Assembly: GCA_030267565.1 (NCBI GenBank)
Contig: BRXU01000030.1
Location: 1,320,001 to 1,384,000 of the forward strand
DNA: 64,000 nt
DNA from: Pleodorina starrii
Lineage: Eukaryota; Chlorophyta; Chlorophyceae; Chlamydomonadales; Volvocaceae
Direction: 5' to 3'
The notes beneath the pieces were generated by a model. It made no database searches. It saw only the letters and a list, made by a program, of their open reading frames with translations, and was not told the origin of the DNA. The stretch's first letter is position 1; each line of letters starts with the position of its first letter. This document shows positions 33,744 to 45,500 of this stretch, piece by piece. The position numbers and the translations under genes were made by a program.

Positions 33744-34502
33744 GGAGGTGTACGGCTGTGTGCGTGTGTGTGTGTGTGTGGCTGGGCGGAGGGGGGGGGG
33801 GTAAAGAGAAGATACCGCAGCGGAGACGGGGGAGTTGGCGGGGATTCGGCGTCGGCGTCGGCGTCGGCTTATGTAGACCTAAGATGCTGGAGACACGAGA
33901 TGGGATGAAAGCAGCGGTCGGTGGAAAGCGTGGCTTGGGAGTTTCAGTAATGCTGCGAGGTAGATCGTTGTGGGTTGTTCTGATCTTTGGGAATTTCAGG
34001 AGGGAATCGTGTTGCTATTTTGGGGGCACGGGTTGGCAGCGCCGGATCACTGGAAGGATCGGGGGACTGCTCGGTGGAACCGGCGGACAGAGAACTTGCT
34101 TTGAATGAAGATGTGGAGCGCGCACTTCTACGATGCCGGCAGTGCATTTTTATATAGTTTGATAGCGCTGGGGTACGAAGCAGCTGGATTCGGTGGGTGG
34201 GGCTCAGCCCGGCAGCTGCTTCCGTCTGCTCAAAGACGGGTGGCATTCAGCAGGCCGACGACAGGCCTGACCGGGCAGGCCTGACAGGCAGCTGTCGCAG
34301 CGACAGCAGATTCTTACTGGTTACTGCGAGCCGTCAATCCACAAACACAATATCATTAGATATGTGTCCATACCACATGTATGATTTCTATTGAATCGCT
34401 TACAGACATGATAGTATCATATGAGTGCGCAAACGAAAGTGCGCGGAAGACTGCGGAAGCGACTACGGGATGGCATTTTTCCCGGCTTGCTTGACAAGAA
34501 GG

Positions 34503-34555
34503 TAATTGATTAATTAATTAATTAATTAATTAATTAATTAATTAATTAATTAATT
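34503..34555. repeat. (TTAA)n tract
   Basis: A TTAA tetranucleotide run is followed by ttacagaggagctggataac. The latter string recurs at 36048-36070, bracketing the AT-rich island. Confidence 0.95.
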
Positions 34556-34913
34556 ACAGAGGAGCTGGATAACAGCTACAAAGTGCGATCGCATGACAAG
34601 AAAGGTCCCGAATACGAGAGTTACTTGTGAGTGGTTAGTCATTGCGTTGCGTTGACGACCAAAAGTACAGCTCGTCAACGAGAGACTACCTGTATCGGTT
34701 GCTGTTGTATCGGTTGCTGCTCAGGCTTTCAAGACACTGCCAAGACTGCTGCCTGCCTGCAGCCGCTGGCGTCGTCCGGTTCCATGCTTCAATTAGGTGG
34801 CTTCTGGATCCCGAATTCGAGGTCCAGGAGTGATTCCCCGACTCGCTCCTGCTGTTCAGCGAACGCATTGCACACGAGCGCCGTGCTGGTGCTCTGGCAT
34901 GTCCGAAGTGCGC

Positions 34914-35530
34914 TGGCGTCTTCGCCGCAACCTGCCGCAACTGCCGAGCTGGTTGCGAGCTGAAGGTAGTCGGGAGAGCAGGACGGCAGTCGGGAGAGAA
35001 GTATATAGCTACGCATGCAGCGTGCGGCCGAGCAGCGCGTCCGTTGTTTGCACTTGGAGCTGTTCAAAATTAAAGGATGAGGGTTTTATATCCTTGAAGC
35101 CGGAAAAAGGGCGGGGCCGTTAAATTTGTACGGGTGGAGAACTCGGGCCGAACCGGTGGATGCCCGCTGCCTGGAGCTTATTAATTATTTTTTATTTTTA
35201 AGTTTTACATTTAATATTATTTAATTTGGCGTCTTCGCCGCAACCTGCCGCAACTGCCGAGCTGGTTGCGAGCTGAAGGTAGTCGGGAGAGCAGGACGGC
35301 AGTCGGGAGAGAAGTATATAGCTACGCATGCAGCGTGCGGCCGAGCAGCGCGTCCGTTGTTTGCACTTGGAGCTGTTCAAAATTAAAGGATGAGGGTTTT
35401 ATATCCTTGAAGCCGGAAAAAGGGCGGGGCCGTTAAATTTGTACGGGTGGAGAACTCGGGCCGAACCGGTGGATGCCCGCTGCCTGGAGCTTATTAATTA
35501 TTTTTTCTTTTTAAGTTTTACATATAATAT
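34914..35530. repeat. 314-bp direct tandem repeat
   Basis: Copies start at 34914 and 35228 (ggcgtcttcgccgcaacctg) and are almost identical through ggagcttattaattatttttt. AT-rich sequence (tttaagttttacatataatatt) follows the second copy. No coding frame is recognised. Confidence 0.92.
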
Positions 35531-36386
35531 TATTATATATAATATTTTCTTTTTAAGTTTTACATATAATATTATTTAATTTTAAGAAAATTTAATTAAT
35601 TTTATAAATAATGTTGATTAATTGATAAATTTTATGGAGTAATTATTTAATTCTGGAGCTATGCGAGAAGGCCTCTGGGGCTCTGATGAAGTGGTCGGGC
35701 AGCTTCACCGCGAGAGGTTCGAGATGCAATCAAACCGTGTCAGCTGGTGGGGCTTCGGCCCTGCCCGGGGAGTGGGCCCCGTGAACAAAGTGGCGGTCTG
35801 TCACGTTGAGATGTAGCGCCGAAAGGAGGCGCGGAATGTACGTCCGGCTGAACAGGTTGGCTCCTGTCCACTCAATACCGGCAATCCCACCCCGCATCCT
35901 TGGGACTTGGGAGCTGTTGGGAGCGTTCAGGCCTGTTCAGGCGTCTGCCGGCCAGGCGCTTCATTCTGCTTTCTTCCCACGCATGATACAAAATGTAATG
36001 CGTTTGCTAGCTGCAAGCATGTAGTAAGCTTATAATATTTTAATTAATTACAGAGGAGCTGGATAACAGCTACACAGTTATAATAGCGTGTCATGCGACC
36101 GGCCCGCTCAGTCCCTTTCCAGGATCTGAACGGGATGGCCTAGGGACGGCCGCGATGTGAACGGGATGGCGGGCGCTTCCTTGAAGCTGCGGTACCATAG
36201 ATCTAGCTGAACGAAGCGATGACCAACGCATATATATGATCAAGTTAAGCATATAAGTACTCGGAACAAGTTTACTGTTCACATACCGGTAAATCCACGG
36301 TGCCTTGAAAGGTTTGCGCGCTCAACAATTTCGGACTCATGATGTTCACCGCATAGGACTTTCGGTGATAACCAATAGGTATTATA

Positions 36387-39300
36387 ATGGCTTCACGCAT
36401 TGGTCTTGCAACTCGGTGCCGACAAATGCGCCCAGCGACCCGCTGGAATGCGCTTTCGATCCTTTTCGTGCTGTTAACAGTGGCGTCGATATGTAAGTAG
36501 ATATTTCCTTGACACATTTACATAGCTTATGGCCATTCTTGCGACGCAGTCCGCTGGGCGCGCCGTGCCACTGGCTCTACCTGCTCGCTGGCTTCCGTTG
36601 CGTGTTTGCCACGAGACGGAGCCCTCAACCTATGCCACCTTACGTCACCGCCAAAAAAATCATTCCGCCCAACCACTGTCGCAGCGGCGCCTGTATCTTC
36701 ATCGCCGATCATTACCCCGGACATGTGGCCCGATCTGCCCGATGACTTGCCAAAGCTCCAACCATCCAGTAAGCCACCTCCAGGTTTGCTAGTGGGCCCC
36801 TCGCTGCCCAGCGGCGCCCTCCTTTGCATCTGTCCTCTCCGAAGACATGTGATCAGAAGGCGGCGTCATGGGACTTCAATAGCAAACGGTCCAAACGGGC
36901 CCCTGCCTGCGCTTGCCGCAGAAACACGAGCTTCGTCTCCCAACTGCGCAACGCTGCATTTCGCCACCCACGCGCCTTCTTTCCCTAGGCTCATTCCACA
37001 AATAAATGCGGGCTGCGCAACGCTTCACAGCTTTTTTCAAATCCCACTCGGCCTCTTAACCGCCCCCACCGAACCCTTGTGTCCTTGACCGCCGTCACTG
37101 CCGATGCGCTGCCACCGCCAACCGTCAACCGCCAACCGCCAACCGCAACCGTCCAACGTTCCACCGGACGGATGGCTCAACGCCTGCCCACGCCTCTTCT
37201 CGATCTGGCAGACCTACTCCCCCCTTCGCGTCACCCCTCGTCGCCTCCGCCGCCTCCCCCTCATCCACCTCCGCCTCCACCGCTGCGGTATCTTCTTAAT
37301 ACTCCACTGCAACCATCGCGTCTGGCGCCACCGCCGTCTCCTCCCCCACCTAGCCCCCCTGACAACACGGAAACAAGCTCGGTGTACGGAGGCGCCCCGG
37401 TGTACGGAAGCCCCCCGGTGTACGGAAGCCCCCGGGTGTACGAAAACCCTCCAGACAGGCCTAGCAGCCCAGAAGAAGGTAGTATGGATTCCCACGAGCG
37501 AGGGCATGATTACGATTGAAAGGGGGTGAAACATTGCTGTTGCTGTTGTTTCAAGAAGGGTGGCACGTAAAAGTATGCTACTGTGGACGTTTGTCCGAAG
37601 CGGCAGCGGGACCGAAAAAACCGTGTTCCCGATGTGAGAGGAAGGGTTGACCCCGAACGGGCGTATGTATGGCGTTTTGGCGTTGTTGCGCTCTTCCGCC
37701 GCCCGACCAGTGCCGCAAGTGCATATTCCCAAAAGAGTACTTTGCCGAGGCTGTGCGAGGAAACACGTGTATCGCGAGCCCTTTGGGCGTTGGTTGAGGC
37801 GGGGCCGCCCAGCCCACTCCCATGCAAGATGCAACGGATCACCTCCCTTTCCATCTCCAGTAACAGCTGATGAGAAGTCCGGCACCGGTGGCTCAGGCCA
37901 GGCCAGTTGCCACATGCTTGCTGCCGTGCATCTGTACGACTGGTTACGTGGCCGGTTGACGCCCCGCCCTGGATGACTGGCTGTCATGCCGCAGATGCCG
38001 TACCCCCGGCGGATTTGTGGAACTCGCCACCCAATGAGGACGATCTGGAGCGAAGTCCCTTCTTCCCCTTTCCGCCCTTGGAGCCGCCCTCGCCGCCGCC
38101 GCCCTCGCCCGCCCCGATCCCAGGTTGTGTCATGTAATAATGAGCGCTGTGTGGGCGAATTACCGTAGAAGACACGCACGCCTGCCGTATGTTGCAGAGG
38201 ATGAAAGGCACGCGATAACGACAAGCCCGGTCTTGCGTGGTCCGCGTGGTTCGCGGTTTCATTCGTTGACCACCACCGGGTGGGAGGAAAGAGAGGAGCT
38301 TGAGAGAGAGGCGCGCAGGCGCCCACACCCTCCGAACCTGCTTTACTGTGCTTCGCTTCTCAATCGGGTGTATGTGTTCAGTACGTCAGTAGGCTGTGTT
38401 CAGGGGCGGCCGCGCCAGTGCTGCTCTGGATTCGGCGTCTGGGCTCTCTGGGAGCAACTGCCAACTGTCTAACCCGGTTTCCAGGCCTGCCCGACAACCC
38501 AGACCCGACGCAGTGCCTATTAAGGTCCCCTTAAAAAGCCCTGATCCCTCGCTTGCTCAACCCCCACGTGATAAGGCTCTTCCGCCGCCCATAAGAAATC
38601 AACTCTTTTGCCAGTTGAACACTGAATACCTTGAACTCTGAAAACCCCTGAACCCTGAAAACCTTAAACCCTGGAAACCTTGGACCCTGAAAACCTTGAA
38701 CCCTGAATCCTGAATTCCTATTCCTAAAGCCTCCACTTTTTTCCGCAGCGGAGACGGATTCGCTGATCATCGCAGCGGGTCGGAACCATACGTGCGTGGC
38801 ACTGTACGGCAAGGTCAAGTGCTTCGGGTGAGCTGCCCTCGTGGAGGATGCAAAGGGGCGGCCCCTCCGTGCGTTCTCGTGACTCCCGAATCCCCAATCA
38901 AGGCCAAGGAACACCAAAACACGCCAAACAAACAAACAACCCCTCCACAGTCCACACGACGTTCCCAGCCGGTTGGTTGGCACATGCCGTGGGGGCTGTC
39001 TCAACGTTGAGTTCGCGACAAGGCCCCCCAAAGCACGTTTCGGTAGTTCTGCGGCCCCCACTTCCCGCCCTGACCTGCCTGCTGGCCTCTGTCTCCATTC
39101 ACCCGGTCGGTCGCAGAATGAACATCGACGGTCGTCTTGGCTTGGGCGACAACCTCACCCGCGGCACGGATCCCGGTCACATGGGCGCTGCACTACCCTT
39201 CCTGGAGCTGGGGACCGGGCTGGCGGCGGTGGCGCTGGCGGCGGGGGATGCGCACACCTGCGCGCTTCTGAGCCCGGGCGGCAGGGTCAAGTGCTGGGGG

Positions 39301-42300
39301 TGAGGGAGGCGGGCCGAATGCCCAAGGATGAGCCAGGGCCTGTTGTTCTTGATGTTGTTTGCGGTGGACTCCGGACCCTCGCACGGAAGGGTTTCGGAGC
39401 CAGCTGGCCTTTCGTGCGCTGCCGCGGGGACGGTCTACCGGGGCAAAAGGAAAGCGCAACCCATAGCGCCATAGGGTCCGAGGAGCACCTCTGGGCATGT
39501 GCTTATTGCGGGGGCTTCCATGGCGGCGAGGCGGGCCTCCTTTTGAACCCCCGACCGGTTCCTGTGATGTGTGGCTGACCTTATCCCCTGCTGCACCAGC
39601 GGCGGCCGCCAACCCTAATAATCATCCCGCACCGGTGGCGCTGGCTGTCCTGTTGCGGCTGCAAGGCCGCAGCGGCTACATTACCCCCCGCAGCTGGCCA
39701 CAAGCCACAAACACTCCCGCCTTTGAAATGGCGCTGTGAGCGCCAAAAGTGATCCCGCAGTCTGCTCCTCTCCAGGGAACCTCAAACTCAAACCCCAACA
39801 GGGAACCTCAAACCCAAACTCAAACTCAAACTCAAACCCCAACCGGAGACTCCGCCGCCTTGAGTTGTCACGCTCCTCACCCTTGCCTCACCCCTGCCCC
39901 AGGCACAACGGGGCCGGCCAGCTGGGTCTGGGCGACTCGCGGCCTCGGGGGCTGAACCGCTCAGACATGGGCGACGCGCTGCCCTTCGTGGACCTGGGCC
40001 CGGGCCTCACCGCCAGCGCTATCGTCGCGGGGGCACGCCACACGTGCGCACTGCTGCAGCCGGGAGGAAGGGTCAAGTGCTGGGGGTGAGTCGAACCGGG
40101 CCTGCAGCTCTTGCCTCGCCTCGCCCCGCCTTGCCCTACCTCGCGATGTTGCAGCCACCATTAACAGGCATAAAGGTTGGGGCGGACGAACGCGACTGTC
40201 GTTATGCAGCCGTTCACGTTTCCGGTCCACCGTTCCTGACATGCAGCCCGCTGCCCGAACCCAAGCCAAAAGGGCCAGCTGGGGTCACCATGCACTCTCT
40301 TTTTTGCTCCCTACGACCCTACGACCCTACGACCCTACGACCCTACGACCCTACCCCCCCCCGCAGTTTCAACCAAGATGGTCGTCTGGGTCTGGGCGAC
40401 TCGCGGCCCCGGGGGCTGGCCCGCGCTAGCATGGGCGCCGCACTGCCCTTCGTGGACCTGGGCCCCGGCCTAAACGCCACAGCGCTGGCCGCCGGCGCTT
40501 CCCACACCTGCGCGCTGCTGCAGCCCGGACCCCAAGTCAAGTGCTGGGGGTGAGTGAGGAAGTAGTGTCCGTGCGAGCATTCTCCGGTAGTGCAGACTGC
40601 GATACGTACGGCAGCGCTGATCCGATGTACGACCTACCTGTGGAGCTGTGGTACCTACCGTTTCGCCTGCGCCTGCCACGCACCCCAGCTGCGGGTCAGA
40701 CGCTTTCCCGTGTTTGGTTCTCTCCCGATATGCAAAATACCTACGCGGTTAGTCGCCGCTCTATCAGTACTACCATCCTTCAGCACCATACTTCTCGGTC
40801 CGACCCACCCTCCTCGCTCGGTCCTCGCTGTCCCCACCTCGGCTTGCTGCAGTCAAAACCGGCATGGCCAGCTGGGCCTCGGCGACCAGGTGCCCCGGGG
40901 GCTGCTGGCCGGCCACATGGGATCGCGGCTGCGGGCGGTGGACTTCGGCCTCGGAGGGCGAGTCCCGGTGGCCATCACCGCGGGGGCAGCCCACTCGTGT
41001 GCCCTGCTGAGCCCCGGTGGAGGAGTGCGCTGCTGGGGGTACGTGAGTCGTGAGTCGTGAGATGGCGGCCGCTTGCCGCGTCCGCCGCTGAGGCCGCAAG
41101 CGGGCGAGGGAGGGAGGGAGGGAGGGAGCGCCGGTGGCTGGGCGAACTTGACAGACCTATCGGCTCCCCTGTCGCATCCCTGCTGGCCAGGTTTTGCAAA
41201 TGGAGCGGCCTGACTGCCGGCGGCATGCGTTATAAGTGCTGGCGGGTGTACCGTATCTCCTTAGGGTTTTGTTTTTCTTGCGGAGAGAGAGAGGCGCCTG
41301 CCGTATGTGTGGTTCTGCGGTGGCTTCACAGTGGTGGCTCAGCCGCTCTCCCTTGTTTCTGAACCCGGGAGTGACCTAACCTGGCCATCCCTTGCGCCTC
41401 GCCTTTGTCTTCCCGCGCCCCCGCCCCGAATGCGAGTATGCACATACCCCGCCGCTCCCGTGCACCCAACTCCCCTCATCCTCCCGTCTGTCCGTCTGTC
41501 TCGTCTATCTGCACCCACACACTCATCCCTTCCCTCCAGCCTCAATGCCGTCTGCGTCCCTTCTGCTGCTGCGGTATCGTTGTTCTTATCCCCGCCCCGC
41601 AGCCTCAATGCCGAGGGCCAGCTGAGCCTGGGTGACACCAATACCCGTGGCGATCATCCCGGGGAGACGTCCGCTTACTACCAGGACGCGCGACTGGACA
41701 TGCACGCCTCCGCGGTGGCGGTGGAGGCGGGGGCCTTCTTCACGTGCGCGCTGCTGCAGCGGTCAGAGTCGGAATCGATCTCACGACCTTCCAACAAAAG
41801 AGGGCGCTACGTCAAGTGCTGGGGGTACGTACTTACATATATAGTACGGTATTTGAAACCGGCGAGGCAGCGGCGGCAACAGCAGCAGCAGCAGCGACCA
41901 TCTGAGAACGCATGCTACTTTGCGGAGTGAAACATTTCGCAGTTGTACTGCACCGTACGAAGCTCCGTGACGGAAAGAGTGTGCGTGTGTGTGTCTGGTC
42001 TCACAAAGCTGCAGGGGGGGAGAGGGGCTGCAGGGGACCTTTTGAGTTTTGAGTTTTGACAAAACGTAGCAGCGTCGCTGACAGCATACCGCGTGTTGTG
42101 TACACGCCTTCACAGCTAGCTGTAAGCATGGCAGCAAAGGCACACCTTCCGGTGTTCCAGACGCTAACGAGCCCGGCTCAAAACGACCCGCGCCTCACTC
42201 ACTCACTCATTCACGCAGGAGCAACGCACACGGCGCGTTGGGACAGGGAAGCCGTGCCATCGGCGACGCCTCTGACGACCGCTATTTCGGCGACCAGCAC

Positions 42301-45300
42301 TTCGAGCCGGGCAATCAGCTGCGTCCGATTGATGTGGGGGCTGGGCTGTCGGTTGAGACCATTGCGGCGGGTGGCCAGCACGTGTGCGTGCGGCTGCGGC
42401 AGCGCCGCTCCGCGGAGAGGCTGCTCAAGTGCTGGGGGTGAGTCGGGTTCTCAGTCGTTGCGATATGGGGGCCTGGGGGCTTACCTCGGTCGCATCGGTC
42501 CTACAACGTGTCGCTTGTCGCTTGTCGCGTGTCGGTCTGTTGACAACAGTCGGTCTTGCAGCGTCGCTGGGAGCCTAACCCGCCCCTAAGCCGGGTTCTG
42601 GTACCAGAACCTACACGGGCAAAGGGCGGCTTTGGGGTCGGTGGTCGATGAACTACTTCTGCCCCCGGGGCCTGGAGCCCGATGTATCAACCCAACAACA
42701 ACTGCTACACGGGGGATCCGGCTGATGCCTGGTTCGATTCCTGGCTTCCACGAATCAAACCTATGTAGGCAGGGTGGTCTCGCGCGCGCTCGGCCCTGCC
42801 ACAGCATCTATCTCTTTGTGGGTACCGTTGAATCCTGACTGCTCCAGATCCCCCAAATGTCCAACGGCCACCCGGCGCCGGTCCCATGGCCGCACACACG
42901 TACACACACACACACGCCCTGACGCCCTTGTCTGTGTAGACACAACTCCATGGGCCAGCTGGGTCTGGGCGACGCGGCGGACCGAGGGGACTTGGAGATC
43001 TCCATGGGAGCCGCTCTCGCCCGCGTGGACCTGGGGCCGCCGTTCGGTGCGTGTATCCGTTCATTCCGAGGGTGGGAACTGGGAAGGTGCCGTACCCGTA
43101 CTGTATGCGGTCGTACGAGTTCGTTGCACCTCGCTGCTGCATGTAGCCTTACGTCCGCAGTGTTAGTTAGTTTCAATGTCTGCTGCTCACATGCATACCG
43201 TATATAGAAACCGCACGCGCACGCACGCATCCTATCTATGCACGCACGCACGCATCTACATACGCACCACGTTGTCAAATGTGTGGTGGACTGTGGAGCC
43301 GTGACCCGTGAGTGTACTGCAGCAGGATGCGACGAGTTGCTCGATCAACTGAAATATAATAATGCGCATGTATGTTCCGGCTTGCGTCTCTCGCTTGCGT
43401 TGCTCGTCTGCTCATGCAGTGACCTACTCACCCCCGCCGTCGCCAGCCGTGCCGCGGGCCGCGCCAGAGCCGTCAAAAGGTGCGCAATGAGTCGGGCGTG
43501 TGTTAGTCTGGATAGGTGAACAGATAGATAGATAAACAAATATGGTGGGTAGGTGCATGTAGGGATGCCGGGCGCCGCAGGGGTGCGCATGGATGGATGG
43601 GTGGATGGATGGATGGGCCGTCATCAGACGCGATTCGCCACCGACTGGATCCACTCCATGCCGTACAAGTGTACAAGCAGCCGTTGCGTGGCGGCGGCGG
43701 CGGCATGAGGGTCTGGTTGTGGACACGGCACTTGGGATTTGCTAGAGGGATGGTAGACCGATGGTTTTTTTGCAGAGAGCAGAGACGGATGCGTGATTCC
43801 GGCGCGGGGTCGGTTCGGGCTTCTCGACCCACCATCGACACAACAACCGGCAAAATGGACCATCCTTGGGGCTGGGTCTGACCCTGTTTCTCCCTTTGTC
43901 ACAGCGCTGAGCCGAACACGATGCCTCATATCTCTTTCGCCTTTTACTAAAGAGATCAGCGGGTACGGCTCACGAAGGCGCATATCAACATTTTTTGTGA
44001 GGCTTTTGCCTTCCCCAGAAGAAATCAATCCCAGCCAACCGCATGTTCCAGGTTGCGTCAGAGGCGGGGCCACCTTCTCACAGTGCCCGGCGAGATATTT
44101 TGCCCTTCGTTTATTCCGTGGCAGGTTGCCATTTGTCAAATGCCTGTATCTTTGATCTCCGGCCCTATTGTCCTTCATACCCGGCTGCACTCGCAGCTCC
44201 ATACAGGTTTCCTAATTCAAAGGAATTTCATGCATCCGCTGCAATGACAAACAACCCACTCTGCGTACTGCGTGTTGTGAGGCCATGCGGTTGACCGACA
44301 ACCCATGCGGTTGACCGACAACCCATGCCGTTGACCGACAACCCATGCCGTTGACCGACAACCCATGCCGTTGACCGACAACCCATGCCGTTGACCGACA
44401 ACCCTGCGTGTGGACAGACCGCCCACGCTGCATGCTCCGCGCCCCCAGTGTGCCCCTATCCTCACTCCGCCCGTTCCTCACTCGTTCCGTGAACGCACCT
44501 TCACAGCAGGAAGCGCCGCCGATGGCGGCGTCGAGGAGCTGCTGTTGTCGGTTGGCAGGGGGTCGGGCTGCATCGCGCGGCCGTCGCGGATGGGTCTGCA
44601 GTGCTGGAGGTAAGGGCCGGGCATCCGTCAGCAGTGTCACCGTCAACCGTCCTTGGCTGCCTGCATAGGATCCGTCAGCGGTGCCGCTAGCTGTCCACCG
44701 TCCTCGCTTTGCCGCTACTGTATCCCACCTGATCCGACGTTTCATCAGCGAAGGCCCGTTCGGAAGATGCCCAGTCAGTCAGTCAGTAGACACCTCCCGC
44801 GGATATTACCCAGGATCCTACAGCTGCCTGGATGGGAAAGGACAGAATGCGGTGTTTAATGATGTTGGGCGGCCTCGAACGGGGGTCCTTGTGACGAGCG
44901 TGGCCACACAGCTGGATGCTTTGGTTTTGTGTGTAGCTTTGTCCAGACACGGACGTTGAGTCACGTTGAGGCACTGCGGCTTGCCTGGGGCCTGGGAGTG
45001 CACAAAGCACCAGTGCATCACCGCCGCCGCCCCGGCGGTGGCGCTCGAGGTTGTCTCCGGGAGGGAGGGAGAGTCCCGCCCCGCCCCGCCCCGCCGCGCC
45101 AGGAGAAGCCGTGCCCCGGCCTCGACAGCGCTGCAACTGCTCACCACACCTCTGCTGAACACACCTGACCAGTGACCACGTGCTCAGGCATGCATGCATG
45201 CCTGCTTGCACCAGGTGCCTGACGGCTTTATCTATATGTTGATAGCTGGTGTGGGTGCACGCGCACGCAACATGCTGCGACCCGCCGCTTTCAGTGCACT

Positions 45301-45464
45301 CATCTCCATCGCACCCATTTCCACACTCATCTCCATCTCCATCGCACCCATCTATCGCACTCATCTCCGCACAAATCTCTTCATCTGACGTCCAATCTGA
45401 TCTTATCCGCACCCACCCTGCCGCCCCGCCGGATGAACGGATGGATCGTCGAATGGACGGATGG

Positions 45465-45500
<36 letters not shown>

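Larger units (their letters stand above)
33744..36386. promoter_or_regulatory. divergent intergenic region between FN3 and RCC1/beta-helix genes
   Basis: This 2.64-kb region separates the start codons of two divergently transcribed genes for predicted extracellular proteins. It holds (CA)n at about 33765-33780, a GATACCGCAGCGG element at 33810-33835, and an AT-rich repeat island (34500-36080). No specific promoter box is assigned. Confidence 0.5.

Noticed and set aside
44283..44402. Possible CRISPR array (regular 20-bp repeats)
   Set aside because: Units are contiguous with no spacers, and the genome is eukaryotic; it is a minisatellite.
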